DNA of 64,000 bases from Eutreptiella sp. 'Long Island Sound 2002' (Eukaryota; Euglenozoa; Euglenophyceae; Eutreptiales; Eutreptiaceae): NCBI GenBank assembly GCA_964036045.1, contig OZ038382.1, positions 112,948,587 to 113,012,586 on the forward strand, written 5' to 3'. Of the stretch, positions 53,108 through 63,132 are shown piece after piece. A model generated the notes under the pieces. It saw only the letters and a list, made by a program, of their open reading frames with translations. It made no database searches and was not told where the DNA came from. The translations under genes and the position numbers were made by a program. Each line of letters begins with the position of its first letter. The first letter of the stretch is position 1.

Positions 53108-54730
53108 GTACCCTATACTCGCCAGACCGTATTGTCGGCCCAAGCCACACCGTGTAGAAGGCCTGCTGGGGTGAGCACACCGGGGTAGTCTCGGGACACC
53201 ATCTTCGCCCTCACCCCCCCCATAGGCGCGTAGTCCAGCGGGGACAGAGGGCAGCCCTGTCCGGACCCTGCGTCGAACCCCCCCTCGGCATGGTCGACAT
53301 CATCCGTGCCGCCCATGTCCAGGCGCATGTCCTCCACCAGGGAGCGGTGCAAGTGACACAGCTCCCGCCCGCAACCCAACACCTGGTGTACTGAGTCCCG
53401 GGACACTTGGTCCGGGGAACCGAAAGCGTGACGGACGTCGTCGAGGACGGGCCAGGCTTCGCCCCCGGAGCCCCAACGGTGCCAGAAATAGTCGTTTAGT
53501 ACCCTGAAGAAGTCCCATATGGACGTTCCCGGCCACAGGGCGAGTTGGCTGGGGGGGAGGAACCCGTGCTCCCGAAGCCAGGGCTGCTCCTCCTCCCTTA
53601 CCACCAGACCCACCACCTTGCGCAGAAGGACAAGGTTGGTGAGTGGGCGGTCATTGGCCCCCATGCCATGGGGAGGTTTCTTAGGGAGGAGGTGGAGGTC
53701 CGCGTGCGAAAGGGCCTCCAGGCGTTCCCCCCGCATGTAGCGGTTGACGACCTCGCATACAATGGCGAGACCTTCGTCGTCCATCTCCCGCAACATCCAA
53801 TACTGCAACTGGTCGCGAGCAGGCGCCGTGTTGCCGGTGCGCTGGAGTATGCGCCTGAGGGGGGGGGGCGTAGCCGAGGGCAACCGCAGTGGCTGTGCGG
53901 GCGTGACCCAACCCGTGAGGGCCCGGACGTCCCCCGGCGTCAGCTCCCTTAGCATCTTCTGGTGCCGGTGACGCACCTGGTCCAGGGCCACCTTGGCCCT
54001 GGCACGCGGCGCCACGTCTACATGAGCGCAGAACCGCGGTTGGACCGGCGGCGCGCGAGCGGCCCCCAACAGGTGGCGGAAAGCCCCACGGGAGGCTCTG
54101 GCGAAGGGGGCCACCTCCGGGAGATGGGAGAGATACCGCTGCAGGTTCCCCACCTCCCAGGCTTCCGCCAGGTCCTGGCGTAGATCCAAGCGCTCCTTGA
54201 GCGTGTCCAGTGACTCCAACCACCGTGGGCACCGCTTAGCGTGCGCCTGGAGCTGACGGTGGACCTGGTCCACGCGTCCTGGGAGCTCCCCGAATTCACG
54301 AGGGGGGCCGTGGGCCCTCTCCACTGCTCGTATGCTGGAGGCCAGGAAGTACACGTACAGGGCCGTCAGACTCTCGGGCCGTAAACCCTCATCCCGGCGG
54401 GCCGCTGCTAAGGCTGCATGATAGCTGCCTGTGACGCCCGGGTCACGTATCTGAAAATGCCTGCCGGGAAGGCGCACTGGAAGTCTGTCTTCCGGGTGCT
54501 GAAAGTCCCGAGCGTCCCACACCACCGGGCGGTGGTGAGAGCAGAAGGGGGAGGCCTTGTCCACGCACAGATGCCCCTCCTTCGGGGCAGGGCCTTGTAG
54601 AATGTGGTCAATCACCCCCAGGCATCCCCGCCCGTCAGCCCACGTGGGCGCCTCGGCTGCGGGGTGACAGCGGACTAGGCCGGTGTCCTGCACAACCTCC
54701 TCCCACAGGATGGTGAGGGCAGCCGGGCCT
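53108..54730 (-). pseudogene. LINE-B reverse transcriptase (5' part of split ORF2)
   Basis: Frame of the RT up to the insertion point. The endonuclease C-terminus enters it after a frameshift near 54,720 (GVIDHIL, then SHHRPVVW matching the SDHxP position). A long helical linker (about 54,450-53,900) follows, then RT: RPLTNLVLLRK, motif A WPVLDDVRHAFGS, motif B GSGQGCPLSPLDYAP and motif C GVAWADNTVW. Motif C reads ADN where ADD is usual, which would remove a catalytic Asp. The frame breaks at 53,107 where the fold-back element begins, directly after motif C, so RT palm and thumb are separated from RNase H. Inactive as it stands. Confidence 0.8.
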
Positions 54731-55694
54731 GCCGGAAGCCTGTCGCCCACCCAGGGTTGGCGTTGAGATCCCCCATCATCAGGGTATACACCCCACGACG
54801 GGAGGCCATGACGCCCAGGGCCCATGCCAGGATGCTCTGCACCACATCCAAGTCCTGGTCGGGCGGGAAATACACCACCACCGCCAGGATGTGTCCCCCC
54901 CGACAGTGGTTTTTCAGAGCTGGGCCGCGCCCGCTGGAGTGCATGTCCCGCCATACCTCCCAAAGGGTGGGATGCCACCGCACCAATAACCCCACCCCGG
55001 CCGCCGGATGCACCGCGGGGGTGAACGTGGCCCAGTACGTGGCGTGGACCACCATGAGGGCGGGCAGCTTGCCCACCTCCTGTAGCCCCACCAAGTCCGG
55101 GTAACCCCAACCGCGTAAACAAGACCCCAGAGCCGGCATCTTACCCATTAGGCCTCTCCGGAGGTTCAGGGTGACAGCCCGCAGGCCCCCGAGCCCGCGG
55201 TGGTCGCAGGCGGTGCCCCTAGCGAGTGTGTCTAGCGTCCCCCGGTCCGTTGAACCCGACGCGTGCTCCAATCGGCGGAGGACGGCTTGCCGGACCTTGG
55301 TGGGGAGCTCTAGCGCCGTGGAGCGCCGTAAATACCGCCCCAGTGCCCGCGCGTCGATGTTGGCCGCAGCATAGGCGGTGGGGCTGCTGGATGCAGCCTT
55401 GAACACCACCCTGCCGCGACTGTACGTGGACCTGGGCACCCATGTCACGGATCCCTCAGCCCCGGGCGGGTGGGTAACGCCCCCCCCACGGTTCTACACC
55501 TGCACCGAGTGGCCGCCCGAAACTTGGTATACGGCCATGTGGGCCGCCCACTGCTGTAGGATGGCGGGCAAGCGCCAGTCTTCCTGGAAGAGGGACACGT
55601 GCCCCAGTGCGGGGTGGAGGCCCAGTAAGCACTCCAGTGTCGTAGCCACGTCCCGTACGCCGCACATGGCGCCAGATATGCCGAAAACAATTCC
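54675..55694 (-). pseudogene. LINE-B APE-type endonuclease
   Basis: Target-nicking domain of ORF2. Visible motifs: LRAVTLNLRRGL, DLVGLQEVGK (catalytic Glu, about 55,080), RGGHILAVVVYFPPD and MMGDLNANPGW (Asp/Asn, about 54,760). The frame runs from 55,694 and is interrupted by TAG at 55,496-55,494; upstream of that TAG, 66 in-frame codons look like protein (GLHPALGHVSLFQEDW). It also follows the ORF1 C-terminal part in frame after TGA at 55,697-55,695. The endonuclease shifts into the RT frame near 54,720 beside ordinary sequence, so an indel is likely. Confidence 0.8.
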
Positions 55695-56309
55695 TCACGG
55701 GCTGGGTCCCCACGTGGGGGGCGCCAACGGGTTCACCGGGGCGGGCTGGGCTGTGGCAGCGGCCGCTGGGACTGGCTCCCCGTACCAGGGCCCCGCGTAC
55801 CCCGAGGGGGGTGCCGTCGCGTCCGCGGCCAGGGCCGGCGGCCCGTATGGCTGGTGCTGATACGGAGCCTGTGGGACGCTCATCCCCTGCGGGGGCATGG
55901 CCGCCCCGTAATGGGGCGCCCGGCCGTCCCCCGGGTAGAGGGGTTCCATTGGCGGCACTCCCCAGCCAGCGGTGGCTCTGGGGCAGGTCCCTGCTGCCTG
56001 ATGCGCTGGAGCCATGGGGTGCATCTCCGGCCGAGGGTAGGGGGATCGCTCCCCGCGCCCCATGGGGGGGTCGTATGACTGGTAGTCCTGTCCCCAGCTG
56101 TCGTCCCGGGGGAGCCATTGTGGTGGCTGGCGAGGTTGCTCGCTCCGCGACGGCGCACGGTAACCGTAGCGCCCATCCCACGGGCCCCCCACTGACTGGG
56201 GAGTATGACGCGAGCCTCCTCGGCGATGATCGTCCTCTGGGGAGGGGTATCTGCTTCCCTGTCGAAGGGTGTAGTCTCCCTCCGAACGATGGGAGGCCCA
56301 CGGTGGGGA
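55695..56309 (-). CDS. LINE-B ORF1, C-terminal Pro/Tyr/Arg-rich segment
   Basis: In the same frame as the 561-codon ORF1 core, after TGA at 56,312-56,310, and again open to TGA at 55,697. Composition: Arg/Ser/Tyr-rich first (YPSPEDDHRRGGSRH, YGYRAPSRSEQPRQ), then Pro/Met/Tyr/Ala-rich (QAPYQHQPYGPPALAAD). This disordered, basic-aromatic sequence would suit RNA binding in an ORF1 protein. Another frame (55,456-56,301) is also open but less protein-like. No ATG until about 39 codons in. Confidence 0.5.
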   Translation of the reverse strand, partial: SPPWASHRSEGDYTLRQGSRYPSPEDDHRRGGSRHTPQSVGGPWDGRYGYRAPSRSEQPRQPPQWLPRDDSWGQDYQSYDPPMGRGERSPYPRPEMHPMAPAHQAAGTCPRATAGWGVPPMEPLYPGDGRAPHYGAAMPPQGMSVPQAPYQHQPYGPPALAADATAPPSGYAGPWYGEPVPAAAATAQPAPVNPLAPPTWGPSP

Positions 56310-58416
56310 TCAGGAGGGGGATCGGCGCCGCTTCAGACCCTCGTCCCCGGCCCCGTCCCGATCACGTGCCCGGATGAAGCCTTTGGGCCCAGCCATAAGG
56401 TCCCCACCAGGCATCCGCTGAAGCACGGCGTTGGTGTTTTCCATATGGTGGGCCCGCAGCAACCCACCGGAGTACGGTTGTTTGTTGGCCTTGGCCCACT
56501 CGTAGGTGAATTGCTTGTCGGCGTCGCCTCCGCCCCCCTCCAGGGCGGAGGCAGCCTCGGGCCGCACGCCCACGAGTGCCCAGCCCCCATCCTCTGTGTG
56601 GCAGAGCTGCCCTTCGTCCTTGATATAGGACACACGGAAGTCCCCGAACGCCTTCTGCAAGACCATGCCCAGCCGTCCCGGGGACAGGGGGTAGATGGCC
56701 TCCGGGGAGTTGCGCGGGTTGACGCGCCACCGAACCATGGCGGCCACGGAGTACCTGTCGTAGTCCGAGCCGCCTTTGCCCCTACCGGGGGATTTGCCGC
56801 TCCCTCCAGCCTGGTTGGCCCGGGACATAGCCGCTACCTTGGCCGCCCCCTGAGAGTCAGGGGCCGGGGTCTCTGCTCCGGAGGGCTCCGCCCGGCGGTC
56901 CCGGACAAACTCCCCGACCAGTTGGCCCAACTCGGGCCGCGTGGGCAGGAGCTTGCCCAGGGCCGTATACTGGGCCCGCAGGTTGCTTTGGGAAAACTCC
57001 GGGGGGAGGTCCAGCCTGGTAGCCAGGTGCAGATGAAGCTTCTGGGCCTCCCCCGTCTGCGAGTCTGGCGGTACCCCGTTGAGGTACACCAAGAGGGCGC
57101 GGAGCTCGTCCTGCCCCGGTGTGGGGGTTGCCATACCGGCAGCATCCGCGGCAGTGGGAGTGGTGTCCCCCCCGGAGCGGTTCCCGGGGGTGACCGCGGC
57201 AACGGGCTGGCCGGCAGTGCGGACCGCCGGGGAGGCCTCTGGTCCTCTGTGAGGCGTTGGGGCCCTGCTCATCGGGCGGGTGTCCGCGGACAACCCCAGC
57301 TGGGGTCTCTGTCCCGTGGCCTCCGTCGGGAAGTGCACAAGGGGCTGGACTGGGACCCGCAACCGATGCGAGAGCTGCTCCAGGAACGAGGGGGGGTCCA
57401 CACGCAGGACCGCTGCGCAGACCAGGGTCGCGCAGATCTCCCGGAAATTTGGGTTCGCCATGGAGGGCGGCCCGTACCCCGCAGGCACCGAACCCCTCAG
57501 CGCCCGCTCCACCGCGGGCTGTGAGATGTGTTCGTCCCGAACAATCTGCACAGCCTTGAGGATGGCCGGGAGGTGCCGGCTGAGGCGCTCGTCAACCGCC
57601 TCCGCAACATCGCGTGCCGCCCGCTGGGCGTCGGCGAGCTGTCGGCGGAGGCTGCTGCCCTCCTCCTCGCCGGACCTCGTGCGGGTACGCTGCCGCACCA
57701 GTTCCCAGCTGAGTGTGGAGTGGTCACGCCGAATGGAGGCCAACTCCCCCTCCGAGCGGTGCAGGTCCGCACGGACCCGCTGCAGCTCCTGCAGGCGGCG
57801 ATCCTGCTCGGAGGACAGGGCCTGGCACGTGGCCTGGGCGTCTTCCAGGTCGCGCTCCAGGTCCTTGAGACGTCGGGACTCCCATAGAGGGGGATGGCGC
57901 CCCGCGTCCAAGGGGGGGCGACCACTCGCCCCCGGAAAATCCCGGTGCCAACGCTCACACTGGCTCCTGGCGGGGGCGACGTCCCGATGGGGCACAACCC
58001 GCCGCGGTGTCAGATGGGCATAGGAGGCCGGCCCTGTCCCCCAGAGAAACCTGCACCTCGGCCCCCTCGGGCGCGGGCTTTTGCGGAATTGTAGATACCG
58101 GGCTCAGGTATGAGCCCCAGGCAGAACCCCCGGTAGGGAGCTTTGGAGTATCCGAGATGGGCGGGGGAAACCCCGACTGGGCCGCGCGATGGGCAGCTAC
58201 CAAAGCACAGCTCCCGCCAGACGGAGCACGCCGGCTGTCGGCTGCGTGGGTGGTGTGGCGGTCTGCGAGCATGGGGCCGCCCCCAAGACCCAAGCCGGCA
58301 GGGCCCGGAATCACCAGCGGGGTGGGACAGTCTTCCACATGTTCCCCTACTGGGGATTCCGCGTTGAACTCATAAATGGAGGTACCCCCAAATTTGATTT
58401 CGAGGCTGACCCCCAT
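56310..58416 (-). pseudogene. LINE-B ORF1 (Gag-like, coiled coil)
   Basis: The true start is probably the ATG at 58,416, which opens a 153-codon frame (to 57,955). Sense passes to the 561-codon frame (57,995-56,310) near 58,000, implying an indel. Within the 561-codon frame, residues about 40-135 form a charged coiled coil (LKDLERDLEDAQATCQ, VRADLHRSEGELASIRRD). A helical core follows (FREICATLVCAAVLRVDP, LHLHLATRLDLPPEFSQ), and a C-terminal domain with YSVAAMVRWRVNPRNSPEA and RRRSPS. Trimerising coiled coils with RNA-binding domains are typical of LINE ORF1 proteins. No zinc knuckle seen. It would coat element RNA; function inferred from position and layout. Confidence 0.65.
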
Positions 58417-58455
58417 CGGGTTCGAGGGGGATTCCCCCTCAGGGGTACGTGCCCC

Positions 58456-58480
58456 TTGAGGTTTGAGGTTTGAGGTTTGA
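58456..58480 (-). repeat. LINE-A copy 2 3' tail, (CCTCAAA)n
   Basis: Three GAGGTTT units on the plus strand, followed by TTTCGCGGGTACTAG and the same stem-loop block as copy 1. Confidence 0.8.
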
Positions 58481-60837
58481 TTTCGCGGGTACTAGACGCC
58501 TTTCGGCCCCGAGGGGCCACCTGGTCGGGCCAGGTGATATCCTCCCCACCGGGTCCTAGTGGGGGGCCCTCCAAGACGCACCTCCTGCCTGGTGGCGGAG
58601 TCCCCCGGGTTCACAGAGCTCGGAGCCCCGTCCCTCCCGGTTTCGCCACTCCCTGGTCAGTGCATCAATTCGCAGCCGTGGCTGCGGGCGCTTACCCACT
58701 GTGTCGCCCCCCTAATGCAAGGTCGCCCGGGGCGCTGGCGCCGCCGGGCCCGTGCTACTGGCTTGTCGCCAGTGGGACCCCCTTGGGCTGGCGCGGAGGC
58801 TGCCTAGCCTAGGGGTTGGAGCGTGGCGCTGTGCGCCACTACTGCTTTGGCGGGTGCAGTGCCCCGTCTGTGTGTGCGCGGCGCTCGCGGCCGGTTCGGG
58901 GGGTTCGGGCCGGTAACTGGTGTTGTGTCTCTCTCGTTTCCCCCTTCCCGCTCCGCGTGTTCCGCGCTGCGTGTGGCGGGCCGTCCCGTCCGGTTGTCCC
59001 TCACCCTCGCTCGCTGGTACGCCATTCCACGCGGTCTGTGCGTTCCGCGCGCTCGGTCCCGTTGCCCTTCTGGTAGTCCCCGCGTGTCCCTTTTCGTGTG
59101 TGTGCGCTCGCGCTCCCGCGGCGTCAGCTCCCCCCCCCCCTGGGTGGTGTGGCGTGCGCACCTCGCGTGGTCCCGGCACTGGGCGCTGGTAGGGCCGTTC
59201 CACGTGGTCCGTGCCCCTCCGCGTGTCCTGCCCCGGTCCCTTGCTCCGTCTGGCGTGCTTGGGGGGGGGCGGTCCGGTCCCGGTTCCCCCCTACTTGGCT
59301 TGGGGTTGTGGGGGTGGCGGTAGGGCGTCCCCGGGGGGGGGGCCTTCTACCGTTGCGAGGGGCGTCTGCGGTCAGGCGCTCCCCCTCCCCCGACTGCCCG
59401 CCCACTGGGCGGGCTGTCGGGGTCCGCGATCCACGTGTTGTGGGCGCGGGCGTGCGGGTGTGGGGGCCCTTCCCTCTCCCCTCGACGGGCACGCCCTGTG
59501 GGGGCTGCGCGCCGCGGGGCGGGTACGTGGCGTTTGTGTGCCGGGGGGCGGGCTGGGGGGGGGGGGCGTGCGCCGTACTCCCCGTTTGTGCGGCCGGGGG
59601 GGGGCCTGTAGGGCGGGGGGTCGCTCTGCCTCATTCCGTCCCTCTGCCTTCCCTGGGCAGGCAACAAAGCGGGTGTCACTGGCGTTGTGCTGTCCATGGG
59701 GGGCGTGGCCCCCCATATCACTCCGGTTCGTGCTCACCAGGCTTCTCTGGGTGCGATCTGTGCGGCGTCCTGGCGCGTTGGCGCGGGCTCGCTTGTTCTT
59801 CGCGGCCTTCGTTGGAGCCGGCGGCTGGGCGGGGGGGCGGGTCGCGCTCCGGCTCCTCCCTCTGGCGGGGGGGAAACCATCCCCCCTGCCTCGGGGGGTC
59901 GGGGCCGGGGCCCCCGCGGCTTGCGGGCCGGTGGGGGGGGGGGGGGTGTCGCGCTGTGGCCTCCCTGCTCCCCTTCTGGGCGGCGGCCTGCGGTACTCAA
60001 TCCTGGCGGCCCTCGTGTCGTCAACGCGCTCCTCTCCGTTGTGCGCGTGCGGTCGGGGTCGAAGTGCCGCCCCGGGTTCGGGGGTGGTGAGGGGCGGCCC
60101 GTGGACCGCTCCCCCGGGGGCCCTTGCTGACCTGAACCCCCCCTCTGCCCTCTCTGAGTGGGCTGTGGTCACGGGAGGGTAATGTGGGGCGCGGCCTCCA
60201 TACTGTTCTGTTGTGCGCGTTGCTCCGGCACGCTAGTGTGGGCTCGCGGGAGCAGGTCCAGCCGCTGCTCCCCCCACCGCGTCGCCGTCCCTTCTGGGGG
60301 GGGGGGCGTCCCCTCGGCTCCGGGGGGGCGGAGGGCCGCGCCTGTGGCTCCCCAGCTGGGGGGGGTGCGGGGGGGGGGGTGGGGGTGGGGGGGCCGCCCC
60401 CCCGCCAGCTCTCGGGCCTGAGTGGGAGGGGGGGGGGGTGGGGGGGGCCCTCTGGTCCCCTGGCAACGCATCCTGACGGCCGGGGGTAGGGGGGCGGCAT
60501 GGCGGTCCCGGCCCCGGGGGCCAGCCTTCGCCTGGGGGGTCGCGCCCTTCCCCCGCCCCCCTCTACCTAGAGCCGGACCCTCGTGCAGGCCCTCGCTGGG
60601 GCCCCTCATCCCCCCGGCCGTCGTAGCGCGGCGCTGGCCGGCCGGGGGCGACAGTGAGGGTTAGCGGTCAGCGGTTAGCGGGCTGCGGGGCAGCGGGTTC
60701 CCCCCCGCGCTCGTTGTCTCCGCCCTCCCTCCCGCGGGAGGTGGCACGCTCTCATGCCTCGTGCCGTGCCGTGGGGGGGGCGTGGGTTGGGGGGCCCACC
60801 TCCCCCCCCCACTCTCTCGCATCCGCCGTCTGGGCCA
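58481..60837 (-). other. LINE-A copy 2 3' UTR
   Basis: About 2.36 kb. Matches copy 1 at 21,721-22,880 and then one copy of the 1.1-kb unit (from about 59,660). It contains a degenerate 212-bp monomer at about 59,303-59,460 and many G-runs. Open frames of 80-330 codons here overlap each other and are not considered genes. Confidence 0.75.
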
Positions 60838-63132
60838 TCACCTGCGCCGCCGCTTGTGCGGGGGCTGGGGGTGTGGCGGCGGCGGGTTGCACCGGCGGTA
60901 GCGCCAGTGTGCGAGGGCGCTGCGCAAAGCCCGGGGGAGCCAGTTGTTGACGTCCGCATGCGTGATGCGGAGCACCGCTCCCCCTTCCAGGAAGGCCGGC
61001 CACGTCGGCTGCCTGTCGGGCAACGCCGCCCGGATCACTGACCTGAGGACCCTCTCATGGTCCTCTGGGGCTGCCCACCCCCCCGGGGGTACCTCTCGGT
61101 TTCCTCCGTCTCTCCGGAGGAGCACGGCATCGAAGGGCCGGTTCCTCAACCCCCTGGTGGTCCCCTGGTTGGCCCAGCACAACCACCCGTACACCTCCCC
61201 CAACAGGGGGAGGGCCTCTTCCCCCAGAGGGTCCGGGACCGCGCCCCAGTCCCGGTCCCATGGCCGGCCCCCCTCTGCCCCCCGCGCCGGCTCCCCTCGC
61301 TGCCCCTGTGCCTGCGGCGCCGATGCGGCGCCCTGCCCCCCCTCCGCCGAGGTAATCCGCGCCGGCTCCGCCCTCGGCGCGGGGGGGGCTGGCTGGTGCC
61401 GGGGTCGTGGGGGTTGGGGGGGGACGGGCTCGCCGGCGTCAGGGTCGATGTTGTAGAGGTGTTGGTGGTGGTGGTGGTGGTGGTGATGAATGTGGTGCGC
61501 CGGCATCTGTTGGATGCCGGGGGGATTGCACCTCACCGGCTGCACGTCCGGCTGCGGGGCGCCCCGCTCCCCGCCCCCCTCCCTTCGTCCCGCCCTCCTC
61601 CCTGGGCTCCCATGCCCCGTCCCGCCTGTCCCTTGGGGCGCGCGGCGCCCTTGCCCTTGCCCTTGGGCCCCTTTCCAGCCCCCTGCCCGTGTCGCGGGTC
61701 CCGCCCCCCGTCCCCCACGCCCTGGCCCGCCCGCTCACCCACCGCCCCTCGCCCTGCCCCCTGCACCTGGGCTCCCTGCTCGTGCCCCTGCGCGCCCTTC
61801 CCGTGCCCTGGTCCCTTCCCGGCCCCCTGCCCTGAGTCGCGCCGTCCGCTGCCTGCGCTCTGCTCCCCCCCGCTGCTGCGCCCTTGCTCCCTGCCGCGCG
61901 TGCCCTGGCCTGCTCCTTGCGCGCGCTCCTGGGCACTTCCCCTGTGGCCTCCTGCCCCCCGCTCCGCGCTCCCGCGGCTGGCACGCAGCTCTGCCTGCGC
62001 ACCCTCCCCTCCTTCCTGGATCACGCGCCGGGCGTCCCGCTGTCTTTGCAGCTGCGGCAGCGTGACGCCCGGCGGCGAGCGCTCGGGCGCCGGGGGGCGG
62101 ACGTGCCGCGCCCGCCCCCGGGGGAAGGGCTTGGGGGGGAACTGCTTGGGGGGGCTGGTGTGGGTGTGGGTGGGGTTGGCGTGGGCGCGGTACTTCGCGC
62201 TCTCCATGCCCACTGCTGCTGCTGCGGCGGCCGCCGGCGAGGGGCCCGTGGCCCGTGCAGGGTTCTTCCCTCGCTTGCGCGGCATGCTGGGGGTCGCAGC
62301 GTGGCCGGCCGAGGCGGTGGCGCGGCCCGCCGGAGCAGGTCGCAACTCCTCGCGCGCCCTCCTCGTTCTCCTCTGCTGCTGTGGCGGCCGCCGGCGAGGC
62401 GCCCGTGGCCCGTGCGGGATCCGTCCCCCGCTTTCGCGGCGTGCTGGGGGTCGCGGCGTGGCCGGCCGAGGCGGTGGCGCGGCCCGCCGGTGTCGCGGCC
62501 GCAACCCCTCGCGCGCCCTCCTCGCTCTCCTGCGCTGCTGTGGCGGCCGCCGGCGAGGCGCCCGTGGCCCGTGCGGGGTCCGTCCCCCGCTTTCGCGGCG
62601 TGCTGGGGGTCGCGGCGTGGTCGGCCGAGGCGTCCGCGCGGCCCGCCGGAGCCGCGGTCGCAACCCCTGGCGCGCCCTTCTCGCTCTCCTCTGCGGCTGC
62701 GGCAGCCCTCGGCGATGCGCCCGGTTCCTGCGCCGGGGCTGCCCCCCATGTAGGCGGCGTGCCTGGGGCCGCGGTCGGGGCCGCGGCATGGCTCGCTGGG
62801 GCTGCGGTCCCCGCTTCCTGCGCGTCTGGGGCCCCCTCCCGGGGCGGTGCGAGGGGGCTTGCTGCTTGGGCGGCGGGGGCGGTCACCTCGGCTGGCTCAG
62901 GCTCCCGGGCCGGCGGCGGCGGCCCGACCAGCACCGCCGCCTCCGCCAGCCTCTGCTCCTTGCGCTCCGCGAGGGTCTCCCCCGTCCACTCCGGGGAGGC
63001 AGGGGAGCTGGAGCGGGACCGGCGGTGGTGGAGGTCGTCCCGCTGGGGGGAGCCATCGGAGTCTGCCATCACTGTTATCCTGGTAGGCATACGTGGTGGC
63101 AGGCGCGCCCTTCCCACTACCTCCTGGTCCAT
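60838..63132 (-). pseudogene. LINE-A copy 2 ORF4, two frameshifts
   Basis: Same protein as 27,149-29,281. It starts with ATG at 63,132 (TGATG overlap kept), stays in the first frame to about 62,335, uses a second frame to about 61,550 and a third (235 codons from 61,545) to the stop. The Ala-rich repeats and Gly/Gln/Arg repeats have changed in number, while the C-terminal domain (GEVYGWLCWANQG, FLEGGAVLRITHAD, KRRRR) is well kept. The His run is shorter and interrupted. Confidence 0.7.

Larger units (their letters stand above)
47440..58455 (-). mobile_element. LINE-B: second APE-type non-LTR retrotransposon, interrupted
   Basis: Reads right to left: ORF1 from the ATG at 58,416, endonuclease, RT, [3.1-kb fold-back insertion], RNase H, zinc knuckle, extra C-terminal ORF. 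Its protein sequence is clearly different from LINE-A. The 3' end is uncertain: I place it at a GGAGGAGGAGGAGGAG tract (about 47,442-47,458), which on the element strand would be a (TCC)n tail. The 5' end touches the tail of LINE-A copy 2. Frameshifts and several in-frame stops indicate a dead copy. Confidence 0.75.
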
